From the NCBI GenBank assembly GCA_016081115.2, contig CM071928.1, positions 58,039,950-58,103,949 on the forward strand: DNA of 64,000 bases. The letters are read 5' to 3'. A program made the position numbers and the translations under genes. Positions within the stretch are counted from its first letter, which is position 1. Each line of letters starts with the position of its first letter. Shown here in pieces: positions 13,527-25,755 of this stretch. The notes below the pieces were generated by a model, which had not been told where the DNA came from, did no database searches, and saw only the letters and a program-made list of their open reading frames with translations. This DNA comes from Rehmannia glutinosa. Taxonomy: Eukaryota > Streptophyta > Magnoliopsida > Lamiales > Orobanchaceae.

Positions 13527-15072
13527 TGTAGGTCCCAAGGGGTGTGAGTAAGGTTTAGAAGGGGGGGTTGAATAAACCTTACCACCTTTTCGATTTTAGT
13601 CCTTTTAAAATATTACAGAGTTAATTACACAGCTAAGTCCTTGATGGACAACTAAGTTAGTTAATCCAGAGTTAGCCACTCAATGCACTCGAAAGAGTCG
13701 TTGATAGAATAACTCGATTGTTTAGACTAAACCTTAACTTGGTTGTGATGAGATTTTCAGCGGAAGACTTAACACCCTTAAATTTGATTTAACTTTGTTT
13801 TAACACTTGATTTTAGCACTTTGTTAATTATCAGTTGGATAGCAAATTTATCAGCAGATATAAAGTGATATGCAGAAATAAAATGGTGAAATGTAAATGA
13901 CACAATAATTTTTATAGAGGTTCGAAGATGGGGTAATTCTTCTACTCCTCTCTTCTCCAACTCCTGGAGGAATCCACTAAGTAATGATCAGTTTACAAAG
14001 TGGTTATCACCCGGATACAAGTCTTGATCACACAACCGACTTGCTCCTTTGGGACTCGATGCCCCGAGATGCCTTGATCACGCACTGGCTTCTCGTCCGA
14101 CTCAGCTTCTTCACAGGGTGGCTGCCTTGTTACTTCAGCTTACTTTCTCAAGCATCTTGGATTTGATCACGAAGCCCTCCAATAACTTGAGGTTGGTTCG
14201 ACCTTGAACCTTCCTACAATTCTCCTTGGAATGTAGATCCTTTTTTATTCTTCAAAAGTTTCCTCTTCAACAGTTTGAAGTTGTCTTTCCTTCACAGCTT
14301 AGTGTTGGATCGATTTCCTTCGAGATTTTGGCTTGAGGATTTTGCTTGAATAACTTGTTTGTTCATGGTTCAGGTAATCAAGGTAACCTTTTCTCAAAGT
14401 GATTCCTCAGCCTTTTATAGTGAACTTTTCAAAAATCTGCCCATTGAAGAGATAGGCTGATTTTCAAAAGTCACTTGTGTTCGTTGGCTTGTCTTTTCTT
14501 GGTCTTCAATCTTGAGATGTAGACCTTTCTTCGTATTAAATGAATGTCCAGCTTTTCAGGTTCTGACACGAGGTGCAGTGCTTCCCATTGGTTTATTCCT
14601 TTTGCACGCTTCTCGGGATCGAGCACTTTAAGACATGGGCATGGAAGTATTACTTATTTAAGTAATATTCTTGACTTTTGTGCAACGGATTCTTTTCAGT
14701 TAACTCCTCTTTGCAGCTGCCTTTTCCCCAGGTAACTTGAGTCTGATCCAATGATTGAAAGACTCATCTCTCACTTCAACTTGACTTAGCTTCTTGGATC
14801 GACTTAACTGACTCTTCTCACAGCTGTCTCACAGCCGATACTCCTTCAGTCGAGTCCTTGGTCTTCTTTCTTGGCCATACTCAATTGTTCCTCAGTGGAG
14901 TCTTCTCTTCACATCCTCAGTTGACTTCTTGCATTTCCATGCATAGCTGACTTGACTCAGCTTATACAACCCTATCTATTACAATAAGAATTACAAGGAA
15001 AATGGGGTGCCAACTTTCTAGTCTAAGTTTTACATGGCATTCATCAAAATCTAAACAATAAATTTCCCAACA
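13527..15072 (-). repeat. 3' LTR of the minus-strand copia element
   Basis: In plus orientation the LTR starts TGTAGGTCCCAAGGGGTGTG at 13527 and ends AATTTCCCAACA at 15072, so on the element's strand it runs TGTTGGGAAATT...CCTACA. It abuts a polypurine tract on its inner side. Length is about 1.55 kb. The inner end is firm; the outer end is inferred from the TG...CA rule. The open frames within (13778-13960, 14544-14735) are not genes. Confidence 0.7.
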
Positions 15073-15087
15073 ATTTCCCCCTTTTTG
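15073..15087 (-). other. polypurine tract of the copia element
   Basis: On the minus strand the bases just before the 3' LTR read CAAAAAGGGGGAAAT, the second-strand priming tract of an LTR retrotransposon. It fixes the LTR border at 15072 and the element's orientation. Confidence 0.75.
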
Positions 15088-15356
15088 ATGATGCCAAAAC
15101 TTAACAAAATTAAGTAAAATGTAAACAGCACAGATACATACCGTCAATGTAGAAACAAAGAATGTATGTGTTGAATAGATCGTTTTATTGATCATATCAT
15201 TCTTGTCCTTTACACAACTGTTTACAATGTGTATTAGAGCAATCAGAGCATATACTATATCTACGCAAAATACAGATATTTCATTAAATGTACAGAAGAC
15301 TTACATACATATGTATTTACAAAAGTAAAATACATGAAGGGGTTAGCAGCAACACT

Positions 15357-18300
15357 TCATCGCCTTCGCTGCCTCCTTCTTTCTTCTTCAGATCTATCTT
15401 CGTCAGCTCTCTTTCTCTTCTTTTCTTCTTCAGCTGCTTTCTTCTTCTCGTAGGCTCTCTTGGCAGCTTCATCTTTTCTTTTTCTTTCCTGTCTTTCTTG
15501 CCACAGCTGAGTTTGTCTCTTATTTTCTTCTTAAATTCTTTTGACATACTCAGCATTTTTCCTCTCCACTTCCGAATTGGCTGTAGCATCGTATCCAGCC
15601 CAGTATACTCAGCATTCTTCAATTCTTTTCTTAGCTGGATCTACATATTCAATATTTTTGGGCAGAGGTCTAGGTATAAAACCTCCACCTCCACCACTTC
15701 TTCCTTCTCTTCTGGGCGTATATTGTACCGGAGTCTTCTTCTTACTAGCAGAGTGACTGTTAGTAGTCTGCTGCCTATCAGTTTCTTCGCACAGCTTCAG
15801 TCCTTCCAGGCTTGGGCTATGGACATGTTTTTGAAATATACTTCGAACTCTAGCGTTTTGAATTCTTCAACGGATCTTGGCTCTTGTCCGTCATCTGGAA
15901 TGGCATTTGTATCTTTATCTGCCAGAATGCCTCCAAATTGTTTTAACATCTCTTCAACAAGGACATCCGTTCTTTTGTCGAAATCCTCCATCTTTGCTTC
16001 TACAATTTTCTTCTTATGAGACATAGGCACAACAGAGTGCTAGAGCGCGAGTTACGAAAGTTTGCTGATTATGCTAGTTTGTGATATGACCTTTGCCGAG
16101 GGTTTCAAAGAAGCATTAGGTCACATCCTTTGACCTTTCCCCTCAACCATGACTTTTCCATTTTCTTTCCTCTTCTCAACAATCGCATCTTTCTTCTCTA
16201 CAACAAATGTCTCCTTTTCCTTCTCGACAACCGTCTCCTTTAACATCTTTTGGTATTCCTCTTCCCCCTTTTTGGCATCATCAAAGGAGAGAGGAACCCC
16301 TAGAAATATCCCAGCAAGCATGAAGTCTAGTCGGCCGATAGTCAATTCTCGCTTGAGTCGGTCGGCATAGGTCAGCAGAAATTCAGAACGGGTGGCCTTC
16401 GACTCACCAGAATGGTTTCATTTCAGCCATGAGGAAGCTGAATTTGGCATTCATAGTCTCCTCAAGTCGCAGAATTTCTTTCTTCTGGAACTCCTATAGC
16501 AGCTCCATTTCGGTTTTGTGAGAGGCATGCAACCTCTCAATGTACTCCTGCATTCTCTGTTTCATGTCAGCATTGTCTGCGCTCCAAACAAGCATCCTGT
16601 TGTAGAGTGCCTTAAAGTAACGAACTTGTTCGAGACGCATTGCAGATTGCTGCTGACACCACTCCCTGATTCTTATCACTATCCCTCTCAAGTCGGCTGT
16701 GAGGGTGGCATATCGATTGTCCACCCGCATGTCCAATGAGGCCTGATGTCGTTTGATCTTCTCAATCTCTCTATAGATTTTCTTGAAGACCTCACGGATT
16801 TCAGCTGTAACTACCGATTCAGCTGGTGGCCATTCAACGTCGAAGTCGAATTCTGCTGGCACAATGGAGTCAGTAGGGATGATGGGTTCTTCGCGTGCAG
16901 AGTACTTCTTCTCGCTTCTTTTGCGCTTTCTTCTTCTTCTAGTGCAGGTAGCTCGATTGAAAATGGGAAGGTCTCTTCAAATGCATCGTCTCGTACATGT
17001 GAAATTGTACGAGAGATCGTTTCTGCTGCAGCTCTGGTAGCCTGCGCAGTTGAAGTTGTGGCAGCTGGGGCAATTGAATGTTTTTGCCCAGCTGACTGAG
17101 CCTTAGCTGTCTTAACAACTTCTTCGGTCTCAGTAGGTTTTTCCAATTGAGTAGACTGGTCCTCGGCTGCATCAACAACGTCATCAGATGATGATGGAAC
17201 CTGGGGGCTTGGTTCATCATCAAAGTTGAATGTTTGACGAGCGACTCACAAACTTGGTTGACTCGTCTGCGGAAGAACATCCTCAGCTGGATCCTTGGGA
17301 TGTGCAATATGAGTGGACTCAGCTTCATCTTCAAATCCCAGAAATGATATATCAGGGTTGTCTTGGGAATCATGAAGTGCACTAATCTCCTTCTCAGATT
17401 CTTTAATGTGAACATGAGGGATGTTCTGCATTTCTTTCTCTTTACCTAGGAAGTCTCAACCTCCCTCGGGCCTTCAATACCTTTAGCAGTCTCATTGCGA
17501 AAGGCCTTCTATGTTCCTTCGACAGTTGTTTTGTCTTAGGGTCTTGGACATTGGCATCCGAAGGAGTCTCAACCCCTTGGATTGCACTTTCAGTGCCCAG
17601 AGTGTTAACTCCCAGGGCATCTCCATCCTGTGCCTCAACTGAATCAGTAGTGTCCTCAGCCTACAAAGCTGTTGGCACTTCAGCTGAGACAAACTCAACT
17701 GTCCGAGCTTCATTAGTGACAACTTGTTGTTGTTCTTTTTCTTTCTCTTTCTCCACTTCGCCTCCTTCCTTCATAGTGGAGTCATCTGCAGCATCTTCCG
17801 ACCTAGCTGCGGTGGAGTGAATTTCCCCCTCAGCTAGCGCACCAGCTGAGTGACTGATGGTGGAGTCACTCTTCTCCAGACTACCGGCTATTTCCATTGA
17901 GTGTCCAGCCGTGGGGACAGGTGGTAAGACACCTTCAACAGGGGTTGGCTCAACTTGGGTGCCCAAGTTCCCAATGTCATCGCCAAGTCCCTTAGATCCG
18001 TCATCTGAGTGAACTGGAGAAGTGGTTGCAGCAATAACTGTGGCAATCTGTTGTACCACTTCCAACGGATCAATTTCCAGCTGAGATTTAGAAGACTCTC
18101 CGTGTCCTTCCCTCGCTTGTTGCTCATGCATCAACTGATTCCCGCATGGCTTGCTGCATATCCAACTTCTCCTTTGCAGCAACAGGATACATGTCCTCAT
18201 CACTTCCCGAAAGCATATCAATGTGAGGATGAGTGCGGTCGCTGGTTCCCGTGAGAGGACAAATGTTGGCTTTCTCACGAGCTTCAGCTTCCTCAGCTGC

Positions 18301-19942
18301 TCTGGCTTTTTCTTGCTCCTTGCGAATTTGCAGCATATTTATGCAGTTATCCTCATCCAGGGCCAGCAGTACAGTGTCAATCTCAAGAAGCCTGAAAAGC
18401 TCCTATTCTTTCTCAATATACTCAGGGTGTTCAAACTGCACCCTTGAGTGACTCAGATTCCATTTCCTCCATGCTCGCAGACGATTCTAGATGTCTGGGT
18501 ATAATGGAGAGTACATGAATATATCATCATCTTCATCCTCTCCTTGTTGCCCTTCCTATTCACTAATGGAAGGCAACATACTCTGCTGCTCTTCACCTTT
18601 AGCAGCATCGGGGGTAGGTGGAGACACAACCCTTTCGTCAGGAGATTCTACTGTCTCTGCTACCTCTTCTTCCTCAGTTGTTCTATCCACAATCAGGTCT
18701 TATATTTGCCTCTGCTGGTCGTCCTCAGCAGACTTGGTTGTTTCAACAACAACTTCCGAGACCGCACTTCTTCAAAGAAGCCTCAGAGATTTTCTCCGGT
18801 GAGTGGCGACTTGCCTTCTCAAGCTCGAGAGCTTGGTGATTCTTCTTCTTCTTTTGTCCTTACCAAAAGAAGTTCAGTTCGAATACTTCTTCCTCGTATT
18901 CCTTGGCGGCGGGGCGTGCATCTTTCTTTGACCGAGGAGCCGCCTTCCTTGGCTTGGATTCTCTTCTTTTTGATGGTTGGAGAAGGTATTAGGGGCTTCC
19001 TTCTCCACCTCGGCTGCGTGGGCGTGAGACACGGCTACTCGCAGCGGGTGACTCGGTTTAGGGCAAAGCAGATCATCTTTTGTCTTTGCTTTGCAGGGGA
19101 AACTTTTTCTTGGCGTACCGCAGGGCGGGTTTCTTCTTTGGAGGAGGCAACAATGCTTTCCTGGGTCGGTGATTCCCTCTTGGTGTCCGCACTCTTCGCA
19201 TAGGCTCTCTTGGGCTCGAGAGGTTAGCCCTAAACATCTTCTTGTTTACATGGAAGGACTTTCCATGCCGGCGGGAATACCCTTCACTTCCATCAAGCGC
19301 CAATAACTAGGCCATAGTCGAGTGATCCTCCAAAGGATCCATCTTCCTTGAAAGACTTGTTCGCAACGTTCGGCGGTCTCATTGTATACAAACTCAGCCC
19401 AATTAACCTTCTTCCTTGCATGATCACAACCATGACTTAGTCTTTCTTTGTGATTGATTGAAAGCGCCAAACTTCATATCCATGCATTTTGAGATGACAT
19501 CCATCAGCTTGTGATAATCGTCCTTCAACAATTTCTTTTCAGCTGTGTAGACTACTTTCGCAGCACACTCGGGTTTGGCTACTTCTTTCCGTGCAGCAGC
19601 CAAGTCCATATCAGCTTCGTATATTTCTGGCATACCTTCGGATGGTAATAAGCAGTGCTCCGCAAGATCTTTAACAGTGATCATGATGTCCTTGTGGTGG
19701 ATGGAGGACTTAATCCATTCGTCCTGCATCTCGGCATTCACATAGAACTGCGCCACCTCTTCCAGGTAGGTGTGCGAGTATTCTATCTTTAGAAAGGCTT
19801 TAAGTCCAGATTTTTCCAACATATCTGCGATTTTCTTCACAAGGGTTGCATCCGAACCCTACTTAATCATGCCTTCGAAATCCACTGAGGAGCCTGTGTG
19901 GATTTGCTTCGATAACTTAACGAAATCAGTCTTTGGTGCCAT
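15357..19942 (-). pseudogene. long extra ORF in env position of the copia element, decayed
   Basis: From an ATG at 19942 to a stop near 15357, one coding region of about 1,500 codons can be followed on the minus strand across several frames. The N-terminus starts MAPKTDFVKL, has an in-frame stop at 19859-19861, and continues in 19840-19424 with ...YLEEVAQFYVNAEMQDEW... and ...ITVKDLAEHCLLPSEGMPEIY.... That layout (FY-A/V-N followed by a hydrophobic segment and xP-x-EG) resembles the 'putative plant transposon protein' family (my inference, possibly Pfam PF20167). The middle (18278-17661) is Glu/Ser/Thr/Pro-rich and acidic. 16862-16494 is a helical, coiled-coil-like segment, and the C-terminus is Lys/Glu/Arg-rich. 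I see no signal peptide or membrane segment, so an envelope role is not supported. Confidence 0.55.
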
Positions 19943-20534
19943 TTCTAGAGGATTTTACCGATTAAATCTTGATGAACTTGCTTTGAGACTAGGTAGGGTT
20001 TTCGAGAGAGAAAAACTGGCTTTCGTATGCTAGAAGATGAACAGTTTTTAAGTGTGAGAGAGAAAACTGAAATAATGAGTATATAAGGGTTATGAAAGGA
20101 CGTGTATTTGGTTTTTGAATTTTGATCGAGATCAACGGCTCAGATTTAGCACGTCTCATTGCATTTAATTGCTCGCATTTAATGCGGCAACATTTATATC
20201 CAATCATATGCTTGTTGTGTAGCTTTTGACTGTACCCATCATAATTACTCTGACGTCATCCTTAAAAACATTCCCGCTTATTAAAAACGACTGCGTTTTT
20301 GTCACTTAGCTCATAAATGACTCAGCTTACTACACAAATGACTCAACTCTTCTTCTCTCCTTTCGTATAGTGACTCAGCTGTCAGCTAACTCGATACAGT
20401 TGACTTCCCAATACGGCTGATTCACTTGGCTGATTCATGAGACTTGTTCTATTTTCATCTTCTCACATTCCATCTCTTCTCATTGAGTTTTTCAACTCAG
20501 CTCAATTAACCCTAGCTCATGCTTAACCTTCTTC

Positions 20535-21969
20535 AAATCTTTTCAACGTGATCTCTTATAAAATGATATCTGACATCAATGTGCTTTGTTCTCGAATGCA
20601 ACACAGGATTCTGAGTGATTGCAATAGCACGTGTGTTATCACACATGATTGGAATCTCTTTTTCTTCAATTTCATAATCTCTCAGCTGTTGTCTCATCCA
20701 TAAAACTTGGGCACAACAATCGCCGCATGACTATGTACTCGCTTGGTATGTGGATGTGGCTATTGAGTTTTGCTTCTTGCTAAACCAGGAAACCAATCTG
20801 TTTCCAAGCATTTGACAAGTTCCTGAAGTGCTCTTCATGTCAACTCTACATCCAGCATAGTCAGAGTTTGAGTAACCAATAAGCTTGAATCCACCGTCCT
20901 TTGGATACCATAAGCAAACTTCTTGGTATCCCTTCAAATATCTTAGGATTCTCTTAGCTGCAGTCATATGGCTCTCCTTTGGTGCAGATTGAAATCTTGC
21001 ACATACACCTACTGCAAAGGTGATATCTGGCCTGCTTGTTGTTAAATAGAGCAGTGATCCAATAAGTGCTATGTATCTTGTTTGATCTACAGCTTTACCA
21101 TGTGCATCCATGTCCATCTTGACTGATGTGTTCATTGGTATTTTCACAGAAGACTTCTCTTCCATACCAAATTTCTTCATTAAATCTCTGGTGTACTTTG
21201 TTTGACTTATGAAGGTTCCATCCTTCAACTGTTTGACTTGGAGTCCTAAGAAGAATGTCAGCTCTCCCATCATGCTCATTTCAAATTTACCTTGCATGAG
21301 GTTTGAGAACTTATCACACAGCTCTTTGTTTGAAGATCCAAAAATGATATCATCCACATATATTTGAACAAGTAGTATACTCTCCCCATCTTGAATTCTG
21401 AAGAGTGTTCTATCCACTTTGCCTTTGGTGAATCCATTATCTGTCAGAAATTGAGATAATGTATCATACCAAGCTCTTGGTGCTTGTTTCAATCCATATA
21501 GAGCTTTCTTGAGCTTGTACACCTTATCTCCAATTGTCTTCTGCTCAAAGCCTGGAGGTTGCTCAACATAGACTTCTTCTTCCAACAATCCATTTAAAAA
21601 TGCACTTTTCACATCCATTTGATATACAATGAAATTTTTGTGTGCAGCATAGGCAAGAAACATCCTTATTGCTTCTAATCTTGCAACAGGAGCAAATGTT
21701 TTATCAAAATCTATTCCCTCTTCTTGGCAGTATCCTTAGGCTACCAATCTTGCTTTGTTTCTTACCACAGAACCTTCTTCATTCATCTTGTTTCTGAAAA
21801 CCCATTTTGTGCCAATAACATTTTGATAGGTTGGTCTCTGCACCAATTCCCATACTTTGTTCCTTTCAAATTGATTCAGCTCTTCCTGCATGGCTTGAAT
21901 CCAATGTGTGTCATCCAAAGCTTGTGACACATCTTTTGGCTCTATTTGGGAAATAAAGCAAGTGAACAT
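20535..21969 (-). pseudogene. copia reverse transcriptase and RNase H, decayed
   Basis: RVT_2-type reverse transcriptase of the minus-strand copia element. 21969-21736 holds the N-terminal part (...WIQAMQEELNQFERNKVWEL... and GTKWVFRNK). A stop and a frame break near 21735-21664 follow, then a long frame 21663-20731 with MDVKSAFLNG, ALYGLKQAPRAWYDTL and the catalytic YVDD box in ...LVQIYVDDIIFGS.... RNase H motifs follow (YSNSDYAGCRVDMKSTSGTC). The last RNase H stretch, recognisable by ...IMCDNTRAI... and HSRTKHIDVRYHF, lies in another frame down to about 20535. The gene replicates the element's RNA into DNA in a cytoplasmic particle; here it cannot be made whole. The catalytic YVDD is intact. 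Confidence 0.85.
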
Positions 21970-22042
21970 TGCTTCTTGTTGAGCTCGATCTGGTTCTTAC
22001 ACCATCTCTCACATCTCCAATGACTAGCTGGTGGATGGTCTC

Positions 22043-22980
22043 TCACCATCTCACATCAGGTTGAACTAAATCAGTTGGGTTCAGTCGTATTGCAGCTGTG
22101 TTGTCTTGAGTAGCTCTTTCATTTTCATTCAGCTGCAGATTTTCCAGTTGTCTTTGAGACTCAGCCGTCTCATCTTCATCTTGATTGATTACTCCAGCTT
22201 CAGCTTCAATATAGGGACTCTTCTGCATAGTTGGCTGATTCAGCTTATTAGCTAACTCTTCAATATCTTCTTCATTTACATTAGGTTCATCAAAAACCAC
22301 ATGAATGGATTCTTCTTTGACCATAGTCCTCTTGTTCAGCACTCTATAGGCTTTACTTTCAGCTGAGTATCCCAAAAAGTTACCTTCATCAGCTTTAGCA
22401 TCAAAAGACTTTCGATTGTCCTTACCATTGTTGTGGATAAAGCATTTACATCCAAATATTCTGAAATATGCAACATTTAGCTTTCTCCCTGTCCAAATTT
22501 CATAGGGAGTCTTTGTCAGCTGTCTATTAATCATGCATTTATTTTGAGTATAACATGCGGTGTTTATGGCTTGACCCAAAATCTTTTAGGCAATTTTTAC
22601 CTTCACTAACATGGTCCTTTGGCGTCCTTGAGAGTTCTGTTTCTTCATTCTCGCTTACTCCATTCTCTGTAGAGTCCTTTGCAGATAATTCATGAGCAAT
22701 ACCATTTTCAACACAATCGAAGTTATTATCCCATTGACAAACTCGGTTCTCTATCGACCTTATCTTTATAATGGTTTGACTCTTCTCATTTTGAACTCTT
22801 CTCATCACCGAGGTAACTTCGCAAGGTTTTCTTCTTTTTGCACATAAATATTGTCCATGTATATCTTGAGTAATCATCCACCACCACTAAGGTGTATTTC
22901 TTTCCACTTATACTAGCGGCTCAATGGACCAAATAAATCTATATGCAACAGATGCAATATTCTTCTTTCAAGATGGACTA
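22043..22980 (-). pseudogene. copia integrase core and C-terminal part, decayed
   Basis: 22579-22043 contains AINTACYTQNKCMINRQLTK, PYEIWTGRK and FRIFGCKCFIHNNGKDN, the conserved region after the copia integrase catalytic core. 22877-22539 carries badly degraded core sequence (NEKSQTIIKIRS, ENGIAHELSA, NGVSE), with the frame lost more than once. The catalytic Asp and Glu neighbourhoods are recognisable but interrupted, so integrase would be inactive. It sits between the protease and RT, as the copia order requires. Confidence 0.7.
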
Positions 22981-23027
22981 GACTTCTCTTTGAATGATGA
23001 TTTGATCCGCTTTCCCATCCGCATGCA

Positions 23028-23503
23028 TCACAAACACTTTCCTTCTTGTACACCGAGTCCGGGCGGTCCTTCTACAAGATGACTCCTTGCAAGCTTGTTA
23101 ATTGTCTTGAAGTTCAAATGACTCAAACCTTCTTGTGCCACAACCAACTTGATTCGGCCGCACTCTTTGCTACGGACAAGTGCTTGGTGTGTGACAGTCG
23201 ACCAATCTACCACATACATGTTCTTCTGTCTGGATCCTTGCAACACTATTTCATTAGATTTAGTGTCTTTAATTGGCACACTCCCATGTTGAATCCAACA
23301 TTATAGCCTTTGTCACAGAGTTGGCTGATACTTAACAGATTGAAGTTGAGACCTTCGACATATGCAACATCTGTGATTTCTAAACCATTTTTCTTGATGG
23401 ATCCAGTGCCTCTTATTTCCCCTGGAGCTTCATTTTCTCCAAATATGACTTTTGCGCCTCTAATCTCCTTGAATTTTGACAGATTTTTCTTGTTTTCTGT
23501 CAT
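23028..23503 (-). pseudogene. copia protease end and GAG-pre-integrase zinc domain
   Basis: 23503-23246 shows the post-active-site protease region (...VIFGENEAPGEIRGTGSI..., ...FNLLSISQLCDKGYNVGF). 23279-23028 shows the pre-integrase domain (EGLSHLNFKTINKLARSHLV...). The Asp-Ser-Gly active site of the protease should lie just upstream, near 23510, but falls at a frame change and is not intact. These domains mature the particle and bind zinc ahead of the integrase core. Confidence 0.7.
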
Positions 23504-24181
23504 GTGTCTGGAAAGCCACTATCCATGTACCAGGTTCCTTGGCACTTAGTTGTTCCTTGAACCTGCAATCAAGGAAATTAGTTTTTAGGTACCCATACTG
23601 CCTGGGTCCTGAGGGGTTAGTGCTGTAAGATGATCCAACCAACCTATAGCCAAATGATCTGACTCTAAGAGGTTGCCATCTATCTGTGCCATAATCATAG
23701 TTTACTTTTGCAAATTGCTTGGGGGCTTTAGGTTCATACAACTGTCTCTTTTGTCTGTATGCCTGTGTGTGTGTTTTAGCAATTGCCTTCTTTGGGTAGT
23801 TGTGATATTTCTGAGTGTAGTGCCTGGGTGCATATGTGTGCTGATGATAGCTCTTTCGCCTTTGGAATGGCCTTTGCTGAGTTCTAGGCCTTTGCCATGT
23901 GGGCTTATATTCCATAGGTCTTTGCTGATATTTCACATTATTCCAATCAGCTTGGCTTGGGTAGTTTCTGCCATTCCCATCATGTGTGTTTCTTTGATAA
24001 AACTTCTGGGGTTTTTGGTAGCTCTGTTTATTCTTCACAGAGTACTTCCTATTTGGAGTTTCCTGAGGAACTCTGCTGGATTTCTTCTCAGCTGTCCTCT
24101 CAGCATACTCAACTGGTTGTTTTCCTTTTCCTTTATATCCAAGGCCAGTTTGTTTGTGATTGTTCTTTGGAGTGAATGTGG

Positions 24182-25250
24182 CACTACAACATAAATGGCA
24201 TTAGGTAACACAAATTTTGTAGTACTGTTTACATAATGTACATATGTAACACATGTTTGTAACAATTTTTACATTACAATATTTATGTAACATTTTTGTA
24301 GCACTTTATCAATATGTAACACTTATATGTAACACTTTTATATAAGTAACACTTTTTAAGTATCACTTTTTCTTGTTGTTTCTTTTGTAACGCAAATAGG
24401 TAACACTTTTATCAATATGTAACGCTTATATGTAACACTTTTATAGAAGTAACACTTTTTAAGTATCACTTTGTTTTTGTTATTTCTTTTGTAACGCAAA
24501 TAGGTATCACTTTATATAAGAAGCACTCTTGGCAACACTATATTTTATTGATTGTAACACTTTTTAAGCTATATTCTAGTAACACAAAATTATATAACTA
24601 TCATTAAATCATGTAAAAGATTTATTTAATTAATTGATGTCACCAAACCTAAAAATTGTAGACATCATGTACTCTGTTTTTTTTAACTGAATTTTTGTTT
24701 TCTTTTTACAAAGTATTTTAGTTTTGTTTTTATTTTTTTATTTTTTACGAAGGCAATTAATTTTGTCTTAATACCGACGGAAAATGCGCATGTATATATT
24801 TTATTAGTATTATTTATTTATTTTTTAATTTTTACTAACGGAGACCAATTTTATCGTTAACCTTTTTTCATATTCTTTTTTACTTTTTTTAAAAAAATTA
24901 CCAATGAAAATTGATGTTGTCTGTAATTACTTAGGAATTTTTTCTGTCTGTAAATTATTTTTTCATTACTTTCTTTATTATTTATTTTTTTGTTAGAACT
25001 TTTTTATCTATCGGTAAATTAATTTTATATTTTTATATATTTTTATTTTTACCGATTGAATCTTTATCAGTCGATAAATTTATTTTATATATTTTTATAT
25101 TTTTAATTTGTTGTGTCCTTTAATATATAATATATTATGATTTTCAAACAATATATTATACAAGATAAAATTTGATATATACAAAGTGTATAATATAATT
25201 TAATACATATATTATAAAATATAATTTTTATTATATAAAATATAATATAT

Positions 25251-25295
<45 letters not shown>

Positions 25296-25755
25296 ATGTG
25301 TATATATAAAACAAAGCAAAAGTTGTAATAAAAATCAACTTAGCTTAGTGGCAAATTGTCACTTCCATACATAACAGGTCGTGGGTTCGAATCTATTTGG
25401 TGGCAAAAAATAGTATTTCTACGAAGTGCAACAAAAAAATATTACATAAGATTCATATGTAACACTTTATAAGTATTTTTTTTAAAGTGTTACAAATATA
25501 AAAGTGTTACAAAAAAGTGTTAAATAAGATTCATATGTAACACTTTAGAAATATTGCTTCAAAGTGTTACCAGTAGAAAACTTAATGTAACACTTTTTCT
25601 AAGTGTTACTAAAAGCTAATAAAAGTGATACCTTAGACTATTGGTAGCACGGGCAAGTGCAGCACCATAAAAGTGCTACCTATTGTCTATAGTAACATTT
25701 TGTGGCCATTAGGTAACATTTTTTAGTGTTACCTAATGTCACTTATGTTGTAGTG
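24182..25755. mobile_element. non-autonomous CACTA (En/Spm-type) transposon
   Basis: The ends are inverted repeats: CACTACAACATAAATGGCAT... at the left and, on the opposite strand, CACTACAACATAAGTGACAT... at the right (both then read TAGGTAACA). They are flanked by the 3-bp duplication TGG (24179-24181 and 25756-25758), as expected for the CACTA superfamily. The 1574-bp interior has no transposase and no meaningful ORF. It carries many short subterminal repeats (GTAACACTTT and variants, in opposite orientation at the two ends), which in this superfamily bind transposase. The middle has (TA)n/(TG)n tracts (about 25240-25300) and a tRNA-like piece. It sits in the gag of the copia element and is therefore younger than it. 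Confidence 0.88.
25335..25405 (+). repeat. tRNA-like (SINE-head) segment inside the CACTA element
   Basis: The sequence has an A-box-like TAGCTTAGTGGC and, about 35 bases later, a strong B box inside GGTCGTGGGTTCGAATC, then TATTTGGTGGC. These are spaced as in a tRNA gene, but the stems do not close into a proper cloverleaf, so it is a tRNA-derived SINE head rather than a functional tRNA. It may have been captured by the transposon. Confidence 0.5.

Noticed and set aside
15288..16019. Plus-strand 243-codon open frame as a host gene
   Set aside because: It is the antisense of the Lys/Glu-rich end of the copia extra ORF; its Ser/Phe/Leu-rich composition is what that antisense produces.
18544..19203. 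Plus-strand 219-codon open frame as a gene
   Set aside because: It overlaps the minus-strand extra ORF of the copia element, has no domain and no promoter context.
15357..19942. Envelope glycoprotein in the env position
   Set aside because: No signal peptide, membrane anchor or cysteine-rich ectodomain is visible; the protein is acidic, low-complexity and coiled-coil.
25335..25405. Functional tRNA gene
   Set aside because: A and B boxes are present, but acceptor and anticodon stems do not pair; better read as a tRNA-derived SINE head.
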